Assembly: GCA_030760725.1 (NCBI GenBank)
Contig: JASWHV010000004.1
Location: 55,519,136 to 55,583,135 of the forward strand
Direction of reading: 5' to 3'
Length of the DNA stretch: 64,000 nt
Origin: Neostapfia colusana
Lineage: Eukaryota; Streptophyta; Magnoliopsida; Poales; Poaceae
This document shows, in pieces, positions 31,881 to 44,500 of the stretch. A program made the translations under genes and the position numbers. Position 1 is the first letter of the stretch. Every line of letters starts with the position of its first letter. The notes beneath the pieces were generated by a model. That model made no database searches. It was not told where the DNA came from and was given only the letters and a program-made list of their open reading frames with translations.

Positions 31881-33483
31881 TGTAGGATAGAAGAGCACGT
31901 GAAAAGATACCAGAGGGGGGAGAATGGTAGATTAAAACTTTTCGCAGCGGAAACAACAAAAACCCCTCAGCAAAAATCAATCGGTTAAAGAAACCGTGGG
32001 TGCAAGTGTTTTCAAACGTGTTCAACCGTGACAAATCAAGTAGAGAGGTAGAGAATCAAGTCACGGATCTAATGCAACAAGAATCATTTGAAAACACGAA
32101 GTAAAACTTGAGATACGATCAAAACATTAAACAAAGATCAATCTGTTCTACCCGATATAAAACAGATCTGCAACTCTGCAAAGAAACTCGTGTATCTCAA
32201 AAACTGCAGATCTGAAGCTCGTGAAAATTTCATAGATGATAGATAATTTAGTTGTTAAGACAACCCAAAAAGAATCACGTCAAACGGATCTGTAAAACTC
32301 GAGTTATGAATGAAACACCGAAGCAACGTCGGTCTGTCCAGAAACTCGGCGAGAAAGACTTGACGAAAAACAAGTCGGACGGACAAGGCACAAAAGCTCC
32401 TCGAAACTATGAACTTTATTCAATAGAAACACAAGAGGAACATCCCAAAGTTCTCTACCACCGAGATCTCTGGCCTCCCTTGCTTTTATAGCCAGCCCTC
32501 AGGCTAAACAATCCAATCTAGAACTCCTACTCCTAATTGGACTCGTATCCTAACTTACCATAACTGCTCAGGACTCTCCTATTCGCAGATAGAAGCAATC
32601 GTGAGACTTCCAAACACCTTAGGAACATCCTAAACATTCCTAAAACAACTCAACTTCGTGCCTAGCACGAAATCCTATCATAACCAACTCAAATCTTCCA
32701 TATTTGAGCCATATCCGACTCAGCCTCAGCCTGAGTACGCAATCCAGCCGGTTGGACCTTTCCGACCAATTCTTTACATCCACTTCTCTTCATCACGCCT
32801 TGGAACAATGTTGCCACGTCCATGCACTCCTTGCACACGTGCAAACACCTTCCAATGACGTACACGCAACCTTCATATGCACTGCCCTTGATCCAAACAT
32901 GCTGCGCGACCTCCCAATCAACTCAACCACAGCTCCTCCCGAACTTGGTTGTTGGAACCTCATCTCCTCCCTGAGACTAGTCTAAGGATCCTGTCACCAG
33001 CCATGTCTTGAACTCAAGCAACACCTGCACATGAATAAACAACCAATTCTTCCGAGCACAAGTCCTCGACTTGACTCACGTTAGTTCGAAAACCACAACA
33101 CCTTACATGAGCACGTCACATAAGCATGTTGCAAACCATATCAAATGATAACAGCCATAACCACCAAAACACACCAAAAACTTAGCAAATTAATACTAAG
33201 CAAACCTTCCCATAAATCAAGTTTGAAACATTGCGAGTTAAAAGCAAAAACAAGACGCTGCAGTTCTACGAGTTGAACTTCACGGGAGCTCCCTAAAAAC
33301 AAGCTCCGGACCTCACAGAAGCTCTCCGGACCTTGCGTTGGACCTTGCCAACACTTGGCGGACCTAAAAAAGAACTTGTCAGACCTTGCCACAGAAGAAT
33401 GTTTTGGCAATATTCAAAACTTTGAATGTTAATGCTAACTTTTATCCTAATTGCCAATGTATTCAGCACACATAGGTCTCACA
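31881..33483 (-). repeat. 3' LTR of the copia element (1603 bp)
   Basis: On the minus strand it runs from TGTGAGACCT (33483) to ATCCTACA (31881). Matches 39957-41579. The polypurine tract lies at its upstream side (33485-33495). ORFs across it are not genes. Confidence 0.94.
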
Positions 33484-34445
33484 ATCTCCCCCTTGATGAA
33501 TGCATTGGCAACACCAATTAAAATACGAACATTGGCTTGTGAAAAGTTTTGAAAAGCTTTGAAAACTCATTTCTCCCCCTTTGAAATCAGAGAAGGAATA
33601 AAGTGTATAACATATGCAAAGTGTAAAAAAATCTCTCCTTATACATATTTCTCTCCCTTTGACAATGTATTCATCAAGGTTCAAAAGAGAAATTTTTAAA
33701 TGTTATGAGCATATTATAACATATACATACAAAACAAAGCTCATCCAAGTCATACTATCAGGTTACTTACACTATCACATCAATGAGATACATAAAGTAG
33801 TGTAAGCCATGCTAGAGATCAAATGTATTTTTTAGTTTAAGCAAGTCATGATCTCCCTTACTCAACTATTTCAAAACCTGAAAACATGACACTTGTTGCT
33901 GCATTTTTATTATTCATAATCATTTAAGGCACAAAGTTGATCATATGATATTTGCAAGAGATTATATGCCGCATCAGCCTTATTCTAACCAACCAAGCCA
34001 AGCCTATGTCATTTGACAATCAGAAGCTTAAGGACATGGTTTTAGTCATACACAATTCCTTCCAAGTTCATATCTTAGTGCAATGATAAGCAATCTCAAA
34101 AGAAGAAGTGCGATGCATGCATATTCTCTTGATCTTTTCTCAATTTTTTATTTGAAAACTCAACATGTGAGCTGATCACTTGATTAATTTTTTATGATTA
34201 AAAGCACTTGTGAGCACGCAACAAGTTCAAAACAGCAAGAAAGTTTGATCATGACCAGATTTAGTGTAAGTAATTATTCCAATTACTAGTCATGGCAAAA
34301 ACTACAAAATGTGTAACATGAGTAATGTAGTAAGAACTTTCAGCCTGTAAAGGAATCACAAAGTCATATATGTATGAAATACTATGCTCATATTATTTTA
34401 GTTTCAGATTCACACATAGACTTTCAAAGTTTCAAAAACTCCCCC
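33484..34445 (-). other. 3' untranslated region of copia, no env-like gene
   Basis: About 960 bp between the pol stop and the 3' LTR. Neither strand has a frame that looks like a gene. Some Sireviruses carry an env-like ORF here; this one does not. Confidence 0.7.
33485..33661 (-). promoter_or_regulatory. Multiple polypurine tracts of the copia element
   Basis: Minus-strand purine runs: CAAGGGGGAGA (33485-33495, adjacent to the LTR), CAAAGGGGGAGA (33572-33583) and CAAAGGGAGAGAAA (33648-33661). A further GAGGGGGAGT lies at 34438-34447, right after pol. Several copies of this tract before the 3' LTR are a known Sirevirus hallmark. Only the first is placed to define the LTR boundary. Confidence 0.75.
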
Positions 34446-37400
34446 TCAATTTAAGCCATGAGGATGCATAACCCCTATTTCACTACGAATGAAACAAAAA
34501 CGAGTGAAATCCAAAGGTTTTGTAAAAATATCAGCCAATTGTTGTTCGGTATCGACATGGTGAAGCACAATGTTTCTTTTTTCAACATTATCACGAAGAA
34601 AGTGAAACCTAATGTCAATGTGCTTAGTTCTAGAGTGTTTCACGGGGTTTTTAGCAAATACAAATTGCACTAGTGTTATCATAAAACAGTGGAACACTAT
34701 CTAAATCAACCCCATAGTCCTTAAGTGTTTGAACAATCCAAAGAATTTGTGAGCAAGCGCTAGCCGCAGCTACATATTCAGATTCGGCCGTGAATTGTGC
34801 AACTGAACTTTGTTTTCTAGAGGACCAAGCAACAAGTGAATTACCAAGAAAATGACAAGCACCCGAAGTACTTTTCCTATCAATCCTACAACTCCCGAAA
34901 TCAGCATCCGAAAAAGCTTTCAAAGAAACGGTTGAGGAAGAAGGAAGAAAAATGCCAAATTCTTGAGTTCCATGTAGGTACCTGAGAATCCTTTTGATGG
35001 CTTGGCGATGTGAAGCACATGGAGAAGCTTGAAAACATGCACAAAGACATACGCTGAATTGTATGTCCGGTCTTGACGCCGTGAGATACAAAAGTGATCC
35101 AATCATACTTCTGTATTCTTTTTTATCGACCGGGTCACCATCTTCGTCAAGTTCAAGTGTTGTTGCTGTTCCCATTGGTGTCCAAAGAGGCTTGCATTTG
35201 TCCATGTTGAAGCGCTTAAGATGGTCCTTTGTATACTTAGTCTGATGCACAAAAGTTCCTTCTTTTGTTTGCTTGATTTGCAGCCCCAAAAAGTATGTGA
35301 GTTCTCCCATCATACTCATCTCAAATTCTGAACTCATCATAGCTGAAAACTTGGACACGAGATCATGAGAAGCACAACCAAAGATAATATCATCCACATA
35401 CACTTGAACGAATAATGAGTCATTGCCATGCTTAAGTACAAAAAGAGTTTTATCAACCTTGCCCATGGTAAACCCCTTTTCATGTAAGAATGTTTTTAAC
35501 CTATCATACCATGCTCTAGGGGCTTGTTTTAGACCGTACAAGGCTTTGGACAGTTTGTAAACATGATTAGGAAAATTTGGATTTTCAAAACTCGGTGGCT
35601 GCTTAACATAAACCTCCTCCTCTATGTAGCCATTAAGAAAATCACTTTTAACATCCATTTGATATAACTTGAAACCTTTAGATGCAGCAAATGCTAATAA
35701 AATTCTTATAGCTTCTAATCTAGCAACATGAGCAAATGTTTCATCAAAATATAGACCTTCAATTTGAGTGAAACCTTGAGCAACCAACCTAGCTTTATTC
35801 CTAACCACAACCCCATCCTCACTTTGCTTATTTTTAAATACCCATTTAGTTCCAATTAATGTGTGACCTTGAGGTGGAGGTACATGTTTCCAAACATTAT
35901 TTCTTTCAAAATTTTCTAACTCTTCTTGCGTGGCATTAATCCAAGATTCATTAGTGAGTGTGTGTGATATATCCTTGGGTTCAAAAGAAGCAACAAAAGC
36001 AGAATGAGCATGAGAGTTTGGATCGCAAAACCTGGACCGAGTGACTCGTTCATGCAAGCTTCCAATGATTTGTTGTGGAGGATGACTTTTGAGTACTCGG
36101 AGGGGAGTAGACACTTCACAAGCACCTTCTTCTTCATGTTCGGACCTTTGATTAGGAGAGCTTGTTGATTGATGAAGGTACGAACCAGCAGTAGTGACTG
36201 TTGGTGCTGGTTGTGGTGCAAAATCAGCAGCTAGATCGTTATTTACTTCCAAGTTTTCGGGCAGCAGCACCACTTCTTCATCTTCTTCAATAAAAATACT
36301 CTCCCCCTGCGGATATGGATCCGGACCTGCAATATCAGAGCTAGTACTTGGGCTAGCTTCATCAAAAGAAATCTTGCAAGTCTCCACAATTTTGTTAGTG
36401 TCAAGTAAAAGCACACGGTAGCCTCTAGTATGAGATGGATAACCAAGAAACATGCCATCAACAGATCTAGCTTCAAATTTATCAATATTACCATGTTTCT
36501 TAACAAAGCATTTGCAACCAAAAACCCTAAAGTGTGTAACACTAGGCCTATGTCCAAACCGGAGCTCATATGGGGTTTTTTCAAGCTTAGCACGCAAGAA
36601 AACACGATTTGAGACATAACAAGCGGTTGCAATTGCATCAGCCCAAAATTTCCTAGGAGTTTGATATTCATCAAGTATAGTCCTAGCCATCTCAACTAAG
36701 GTCCTGTTCTTTCTTTCTACGACACCATTTTGTTGTGGTACATAGAGTGAAGAGTATTGATGATCTATTCCATTTTCAGCACAAAAGTGATCAAAGGATT
36801 GGTTTTTAAGTTCAGTTCCGTTATCACTTCTAATTGCTTTTAATGATCCTGGGTGATCAATAGATAATCTAAGAAATAAAGTTCTAAAATGACTAAAAGC
36901 TTCATTCTTAGATGCCATAAAATAAACCCAAGAATATCTGGAATAATCATCAACAATCACAAGCACATACCATTTAACTCCGAAGGATTGAACACGTGCC
37001 GTACCTACTGTGTCAAGATGTAAAAGTTGTCCCGGTTCAGCTGTCATGGTCATTGTGAGAGGAGCATGTGAACCTGCAACAAACTTAGCATGTCTACAAG
37101 AAGAGCACACAATATCATTGTCCTTTTTAAGCTTCGGCAGCCCACGTATGCGATCGAGAGCACTAACACGAGTGAGATGATCAAAGCCTATGTGACCAAG
37201 TCTACGATGCCAAAAATATAGATCCTTTGTACCATTAGCAACTAGACACCGATGCTTAGAAGTTGACAAATCAAAATCAGCTTTAAAAACTCTTCCAAAC
37301 CTAGACATGTTAAACAAAAGCTCACCTTTTGAATCTACAACCTTGCAGCAATTTTTAGCAAAGCTAACCTCTAGATTTTCATCTAGCAATTGTGAAACCG

Positions 37401-37632
37401 AAAGCAAGTTGTATTTCAATTTTTTAACAAGTGCCACATCTTTCAAAGTGTAGAGATTGTTTACTCTAACCGAACCTTTAGCAATTATGGGAGTAGAAGA
37501 GTTATCGGCGAAAGTAACATTTTCTACACGTGACACAAAAGAGAGAGAGGAGAACCATTCTTTGTTACCGGTCATGTGGCGTGAGCAACCTGAATCCACA
37601 ATCCAAATGTTCTCCTTCCTCAAACGTGAAAC
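34446..37632 (-). pseudogene. Copia pol: protease, integrase, RT, RNase H
   Basis: The frame starts just after the TAG at 37633 and is open for about 990 codons to 34651. Protease WIVDSGCSRHMTG (about 37600). Integrase zinc site HRRLGHIGFDHL with CSSCRHAK, core LDTVG, IRSDNGTE and GVVERKNRT. Linker KCFVKKHGNIDKFEARS and FLGYPSHTRGYRV. RT WVFKNKQSEDGVVVRNKARL, MDVKSDFLNG, KALYGLKQAPRAWY and the active site VYVDDIIFG. RNase H FSDADFGSCRIDRKSTSG and AESEYVAAA. A one-base insertion in a T run near 34656 (minus-strand TGTATTTGC) shifts the last 68 codons, which hold KHIDIRFHFLRD and QLADIFTKPLD, into the frame ending at 34446. Confidence 0.93.
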
Positions 37633-38979
37633 CTACACAGCAGCACAATACGTCGATGACTCAATACTGGGGTTAGTTAAAAGACTTTTAGGAATCCAGT
37701 ACTGAGTCACACGACGTCCAGCAGGAATAACACGCGAAAGCTGAGAAGGTACAGCAGGTTTATGAGCCAAACATCGAAAATTTTTGTTCCCAACTACTGA
37801 CTTAGAAGATGTGTTATATGTAGCACAAAAAACAGTAGGTCCGGGAGCAAGTTTTTGACTCATTACAGCAGGTTGCAAGCTCCGAACATTCGGTCTAGCA
37901 GATTTTGCTTGGTTGTTATGTGATCTAGCAAGTATTCTTTGTTTGTTATCGTGTTTAGCTAGTCTATAACAAAAATCCATGACATGACCATCTCTACCAC
38001 AGTAGGTACAATGAAAAATAACCTTATTATCATGTCTAGATGAGCAAGCAACACGTTTATTAGAACCCGAATGGGACAGTACTCCTGCAGATTTGAAAAT
38101 CACCTCTTTTTGTCTAGGAGCTGTTTGAATCAAACCGCTTCCTAATGACTTTACAACTTTAGGTGGGTGTGCCTTAGCATGAGCATGAGAATTAAAACCT
38201 AAACCAGTTTTATGATTACAAGACTTGGAAGAATTCAGCAGCAAGTTTAGGTTCTTATTTGCATTAGAAAACCGATCTAGTGTCCTATGCATGTCATCAA
38301 GTTTATTGGACAGATCAAAGCAGTTTTCACATGAAGTTTTTCCTTTTAGTTTGCAATTTGAACAATATTTAACTTCATGCACACGTAAAGCATTGTTCAA
38401 AATAGAAATCTCATTCATAGCATCATTTAGTTTCTTATTCAGATCATCACATGAAGAACAATGCAAATCAATTGTAGAAGAACAAGCATCTTTCAAATTT
38501 TTATCATTATGTGCAGCAAGCTCTTTGTTCTTTTCAATTTCAAGTTCAAGTTTATCAAGTGTAGATGCATGTGCACTTCTTAAAGAGGATAATTGTTCAT
38601 AAATCAAATCACATGAGGAACAAGAATCATCACTAGGAATCAAAATTTTTAAACGATTAATTTCAGATTCTAGTGATTCAATTTTAACAGCATTGTTCCT
38701 AAGTTTTTTATCCTTTTTATTTAATATAACAGTGGCACGAGAAATAGCATCACACATTTCTTCGCAAGTGGGACATACCTCTTCATCGTCGCTGTTGTGT
38801 TCTGCCTCCTCGGAGCTTGAACTTGACTTGCTCGCCATGCAGCACATATTTGCCATAGCTTCTTCATCTTCATCACTACCGGTGTCCACATCACTTGAGC
38901 CGAAATCTTGAAGTGCAGAGATCATACTATGCACTATGTTGCGCATTGATAAATCTTTCTTCTTCTTATTCTTTGCAAA
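37633..38979 (-). pseudogene. Copia gag C-terminal part and second zinc knuckle
   Basis: Continues the gag frame after the TAG at 38980-38982, in the same frame, and ends at the TAG at 37633-37635, again in the same frame as pol. It has an acidic Ser-rich stretch (SKSSSSSEEAEHNSDDEE), a long coiled coil with CxxC pairs (CPTCEEM, CSSCDL, CSSCDDL, CSNCKLKGKTSCENC), and a CCHC knuckle CTYCGRDGHVMDFC (about 38000). The two TAG codons divide an otherwise single polyprotein. They may be decayed sense codons; nothing near them looks like a known read-through signal. Confidence 0.85.
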
Positions 38980-39895
38980 CTATTTCTTCGGCCTTGTTTG
39001 CTTTTCTTCACGAAAAGTCGGACCTGAAAGGTTAGGGCACTCCGTATGAAAATGTCCTGTCTTACCACATTCAAAACATCGTTGAGGTCCGGAGCTTCCT
39101 CTCCTTCTAGTTCTCACATTTTGAAATGCTTTTGAGAACCGGGTAGAGATGACTACAAGCTCCTCCTCTGGAAACTCTTCAATCTGTTCAAGGGTTAGAG
39201 AGGACAGCAAAGAGAGTGCACCACTAGATGATGATTGACTAGAACTAGACATGTCACGTTGCGAAACAAATGCAATAGACTTGTTGGGGTTTTTACGTGA
39301 GATGATGTCAATTTCATGATTTTTCAATTTAGAATAAAGCACGTCTAAAGTAAGAGAACTCATGACAGTAGATTCACGGATAGATGTAACTTTCATCTCC
39401 CAAATTGACATATCTAATGCTCCTAACAATTGTCTAGCATTTTCAGCATCTGAAAAGTTAACATTGACACTACGCAAGTTGCTGAGAATTTTATTAAAGC
39501 GAGCAACAAGGTCGTCAATTGACTCACCGGGTTGCATCTCAAAACGCATGTATTCTTTCTTGAACATATCTTGCCTTACCTCCTTGATTGTATTGGATCC
39601 TTCATGGTAGTCACAAAGAGCTTTCCAAACATCATATGCAGATCGGAGGTGTGCAACACGGTCGAAGTCGCTTTGAGTCAATCCTTGGATGATCAAGTTG
39701 CAAGCCTTGTTGTTGTTGTCAACATCTCTCATGTTCGCAGCCGTAACTTGATCGTTGGGTGGTACATCGAAGTTCCAGTAGACCTTTTTCCCATATGGCG
39801 AAGCCTTGCGCCTGTATGCAGGCCTCCATCTGCGCCTTCCAAACCTGAAAATCGATGCCATTGAACACACAAGGTTTTGCGGAGTACTTCATCAT
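38980..39895 (-). pseudogene. Copia gag
   Basis: Structural protein. The start is ATG at 39895-39893, chosen because the frame from it gives FNGIDFQVWKAQMEA, the usual copia gag opening. An extra A in the run at 39785-39789 then shifts the frame. The rest is open to the TAG at 38980 and shows VYWNFDVPPNDQVTAANM, AYDVWKALCDYHEGSN, MQPGESIDDLVARFNKIL, KNHEIDIISRKNPNKS and the CCHC knuckle CFECGKTGHFHTEC (about 39025-39070). A later ATG at 39870 opens only the shifted frame. Confidence 0.9.
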
Positions 39896-39942
39896 GATGG
39901 TTAGTCAAAACACGTGCAAATCACAAAGATTAGAGCACCTCG

Positions 39943-39954
39943 GCTCTGATACCA
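39943..39954 (-). promoter_or_regulatory. Primer-binding site of the copia element
   Basis: Minus-strand TGGTATCAGAGC, two bases after the 5' LTR; complementary to initiator Met tRNA. Confidence 0.93.
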
Positions 39955-39956
39955 AT

Positions 39957-41579
39957 TGTAGGATCGAAGAGCACGTGAAAAGCTACCAGAGGGGGGTGAA
40001 TGGTAGATTAAAACTTTTCGCAGCGGAAACAACAAAAACCCCTCAGCAAAAATCAATCGGTTAAAGAAACCGTGTGTGCAAGTGTTTTCAAACATGTTCA
40101 ACCATGAAAAATCAAGTAGAGAGGTAGAGAATCAAGTCACGGATCTAATGCAACAAGAATCACTTGAAAACACGAAGTAAAACTTGAGATACGATCAAAA
40201 CATTAAACGAAGATCAATCTGTTCTACCCGATATAAAACAGATCTGCAACGCTGCAAAGAAACTCGTGTATATAAAAAACTAGAGATTCGAAGCTCGTGA
40301 AAATTTCACATATGATAGATAATTGAATTGTGAAGACAACCCAAAAAGAATCACGTCAATCGGATCTGTAAAACTCGAGTTATGAATGAAACACCGAAGC
40401 AACGTCGGTCTGTCCAGAAACTCGGCGAGAAAGACTTGACGAAAAATAAGTCGGACGAACAAGGCACAAAAGCTCCTCGAAACTATGAACTTTATTCAAT
40501 AGAAACACAAGAGGAACAGCCCAAAGTTCTCTACCCATGAGAGCTCTGGCCTCCCTTGCTTTTATAGCCAGCCCTCAGGCTAAACAATCCAATCTAGAAC
40601 TCCTACTCCTAATTGGACTCGTATCCTAACTTACCATAACTGCTCAGGACTATCCTAGTCGCAGATAGAAGCAATCGTGAGACTTCCAAACACCTTAGGA
40701 ACGTCCTAAACATTCCTAAAACAACTCAACTTCGTGCCTAGCACGAAATCCTATCATAACCAACTCAAATCTTCCATATTTGAGCCATATCCGACTCAGC
40801 CTCAGCCTGAGTACGCAATCCAGCCGGTTGGACCTTTCCGACCAATTCTTTACGTCCACTTCTCTTCATCACGCCTTGGAACAATGTTGCCACGTCCATG
40901 CACTCCTTGCACACGTGCAAACACCTTCCAACGACGTACACGCAACCTTCATATGCACTGCCCTTGATCCAAACATGCTGCGCGACCTCCCGATCAACTC
41001 AACCACAGCTCCTCCCGAACTTGGTTGTTGGAACCTCATCTCCTCCCTGAGACTAGTCCAAGGATCCCATCACCAGCCATGTCTTGAACTCAAGCAACAC
41101 CTGCACATGAATAAACAACCAATTCTTCCGAGCACAAGTCCTCGACTTGACTCACGTTAGTTCGAAAACCACAACACCTTACATGAGCACGTCACATAAG
41201 CATGTTGCAAACCATATCAAATGATAACAGCCATAACCACCAAAACACACCAAAAACTTAGCAAATTAATACTAAGCAAACCTTCCCATAAAGCAAGTCT
41301 GAAACATTGCGAGTTAAAAGCAAAAACAAGACGCTGCAGTTCTACGAGTTGAACTTCACGGGAGCTCCCTAAAAACAAGCTCCGGACCTCACAGAAGCTC
41401 TCCAGACCTTGCAGGAGCTCTCCGGACCTTGCGTTGGACCATGCCAACACTTGGTGGACCTAACAAAGAACTTGTCGGACCTTGCCACTGAAGAATGTTT
41501 TGGCAATATTCAAAACTTTGAATGTTAATGCTAACTTTTATCATAATTGCCAATGTATTCAGCACACATAGGTCTCACA
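39957..41579 (-). repeat. 5' LTR of the copia element (1623 bp)
   Basis: Minus-strand TGTGAGACCT (41579) to ATCCTACA (39957). It is 20 bp longer than the 3' LTR because the segment at 41401-41420 is a tandem near-copy of its neighbour. Confidence 0.94.
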
Positions 41580-41584
41580 GAATT
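41580..41584 (+). repeat. Target site duplication GAATT, right copy
   Basis: Matches 31876-31880, directly after the copia LTR. Confidence 0.93.
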
Positions 41585-44500
41585 CAAAAGTGGGAGGCAT
41601 ATTCTTACTCAATACATTTTTTTCAGCTGACACACCAATTTTCACTCCATTTGGAGTTGATCTTGACATGAGCTAAGTTTAGCAAATTCAAACCTTATTT
41701 GAATTTCAAACTGCTTTGTACTGAAATTTAGTCAAACACAAACCAATTTGAATTCTATCCCATTCAAATGGCTCAGGGGTAGATAATTCAAATCACCATG
41801 GGTATAAGGGGGATTACTGTTTATAACAGTGAGAGGGAGTTAATTTCAGAGGTTAAAAAGGAGGTGGGACCCACATGTCAGCCACTGAAACAAATTCAAC
41901 CGACTGAAACTTCAGCACTCGGGTTACCGGGCTTCCTCCGAGGGCGCCACCGAGGGAAGCCGCGTGCCACCAGCTGCTTGCCCACGCGCAAGCGCCAGGG
42001 TCGGTTCTAATCCCCTTCGTAAGCTGCTTCACGCCCTCTGCCGAAGAAAACGTAGGTTGCTTTCTTCTCCTCGCGTGCCGAAGGTCTCTTCCCTCCGCTA
42101 CCTCGGCTCGATCGGGAATCCGGCCGAATCGACCGCGCCATCACCCCCATGCTACGAAACCGCACCCTGAGCTCCGCACACACCTCCCCGACCCAGAAAC
42201 GAGCGAGTTCCGGCCTTCCTTGCCCGAGAACGACCACCACAGCGGCGACCAAGCTTCAGCCAATGATCTGGTGCTTGTGGACAGCCCTCCACAGGGGTTC
42301 TCACGGTCAAGCGATCAAGGCCACAGGAGCGCGCTGTGTTGGTGCTGCTCTCAACCAAGACTCAAGCCACGCCATGAAGCATCGGCGGTGAATTTCAAGT
42401 TTTTCACTTTGGCGGGTTCTACCGAGCGGCCGGTACGGTTTCTTCAAATTCTTCCTCTCTGATCCTCCGTAGGTCGTCAAACTCTGCACATAGGCGCTTT
42501 ACTAGCCGGCGATCATCTTTACTTCAGGATCCGTCGCATGAAAACACCTCAGAGCAATGTATTCTGAGCTTTACCGAGCGTGTTCTTCGCGGAACCAATC
42601 GGGCGCACGATGCCGAGCTAGTTGCCGTAGTTTCCGAGCTAATCCATGGCCTTGCCGATCTTTGCAATCACACACTGGTGCTGTAGAACTAGTCGGTCCA
42701 GGTTTTGGCGGGCTAGGGACCCCGGCCGACGCTGCCGAACTTCAACCGAGGCCGCCACACGTCGCCGGCCGTCTTCCGATCATCGGCAGCCCCAGAACAC
42801 CTCACCATCGTGTTCCTCGGTGTCGCACACGCCCTGGCAGCGAGTTCTAGCGCATACAGTGACCGGGACCGGCGAACCGCCGAGCAGCAGATCGCTCCGG
42901 CGAGCTGAGCGCGCGGGCGCGCGAAAATCAGCCGGACGAAGAAGAAGCCGGTGGGTCCCGGCTGTCAGCGGCAGATATTTTAAAACTGGGATCTGCTGTG
43001 CCCCGGATCGGGTGTGGCTGCACGCAAAGGACTCAGTAGCCACGTGTGTCAACTGATGAGGAGCTGACACATAGCCCTGGGTCCCACACGCAGTGATTTG
43101 AACTTTTCCCGATTTTCAGATTTCATTCAAAATTCAAATCCTCATAACATGGGCTAGGAAGCTCCTAATCGAGTGAACCAAAATTTGTTGGTTTCAGCTC
43201 TCCGAGTACCTTCCAGAAAATCAAGTTTCACTTAATGAAAATCCCTATTTCTACATAATTAATTCTCCAAATTTTAAACTGTTTAGAATTTTAACTGGAG
43301 AACCCTTTGGAGGAAAATTCTGAAATTTTGCTGGGATGTTCACCAAAATATCCCTGAGCTACCATAAAACTTTCAGATCCATTTGAGCTCATTTGGTCCA
43401 CGTAATGGGGTGATTAATGAAACTGTTCCACAGAAAATGGAAAATGTTCAGAAACATTTTCAGAATTTCTCTGAAATTGTTTAGCTCATATCTTTAGCTA
43501 GGAACCTTAAAATTAAGTGAGACCAACCCCAGTAGAACACTCTAAAAATATAGTTTTCAGAAAGTCATGGCTTGCTCCATGAAAGTTCTTAGAACACCCT
43601 AAAAGCTCCAATTAAGGTCAAGTACATAATTATTTGTGGAGAGCTCAAATGAGCTTTGCTGCAACTAAAACTTGGCCAAGTATCTCTTTAGGTTGTAACC
43701 AAACCACAGTAAAAATTTCAGAGTCATTGGGTCTGTCTAGTGAAACTTATAATCTTCACAAGTTTAAATTCAATTCAAATGCATATAAATTGACACATAT
43801 TTATATTTCTCATATGTAGTCGCTAAGGTTGAGGAGGAACCCGAAGTCATAGACTTCGTTACTCCAGAAGAGCAGCTAGCCTACGACCAAGAGCAGCAAG
43901 GCAAGCTCCGGTTTGCATTAACCTTTTTACAAAGTTTTATTGTTTTGAGAACATACTTTGAGCACTCAATAAATTCTTGCATTAGAGTCTTGTTTGAAAC
44001 CCAAATGCATAGCCAAGAAAACCCTGGGTTGGGATTAGGTTTGAAAACCTCGTAGCTACTGCAATGCTAAGACAGTGTAGGATTCGGTACAAGTCGAGTA
44101 GTTGGAACTACTCGCGAGAATAGGCTAGAGGCACATCGCTCGGGTAAAGATAGCAAATGAAACACATGGCAAGAAAAATGAGACCGAGCGGAGAGTAAGG
44201 GCAGCAGGACTTTGGGGCCTGGGTGCTATAGCTCTGCTTGTGTCGATTGAGGACCAAGCTGTGTGCGAGCCTGTTGAACAAGCTAGAACAGTACCGAAGA
44301 GCTACCGGCTATATGGGAACCGGTAAACCGATGTAACTCGGGTAGCTGGGTGTTGAGGCAAAGCTGGTCGTTCAGAGGGTAGGTTGAGAGCTCGAGGTGT
44401 AAATCGGCTGGTGGCACTGTGGATGCGCGCGCAGAGACCTCTTGCTCAGGACGATTGCACTGGTTTAACATTTGGCTGACGGGTGAAAGGTGGTTGCATA

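Larger units (their letters stand above)
31881..41579 (-). mobile_element. Complete Ty1-copia element (Sirevirus-like) in LTR D
   Basis: 9,699 bp on the minus strand: 5' LTR 39957-41579, primer site 39943-39954, gag, protease, integrase, RT, RNase H in copia order, repeated polypurine tracts, 3' LTR 31881-33483, target duplication GAATT. The LTRs differ at about 45-50 sites by eye (near 3%) plus one 20-bp duplication. Repeated AGGGGGAG-type tracts before the 3' LTR and the long gag point to the Sirevirus (Maximus) lineage. Gag-pol has only two in-frame TAG codons and two single-base frameshifts, so this is the least damaged element in the window. Confidence 0.93.

Noticed and set aside
33484..34445. 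Env-like ORF downstream of copia pol
   Set aside because: No frame longer than about 75 codons and no signal peptide or transmembrane pattern.
41880..43070. Overlapping ORFs of 60-136 codons on both strands in LTR D
   Set aside because: GC-rich LTR sequence lacks stops by composition. The frames are not conserved in the 3' LTR (53300-54450) or in E.
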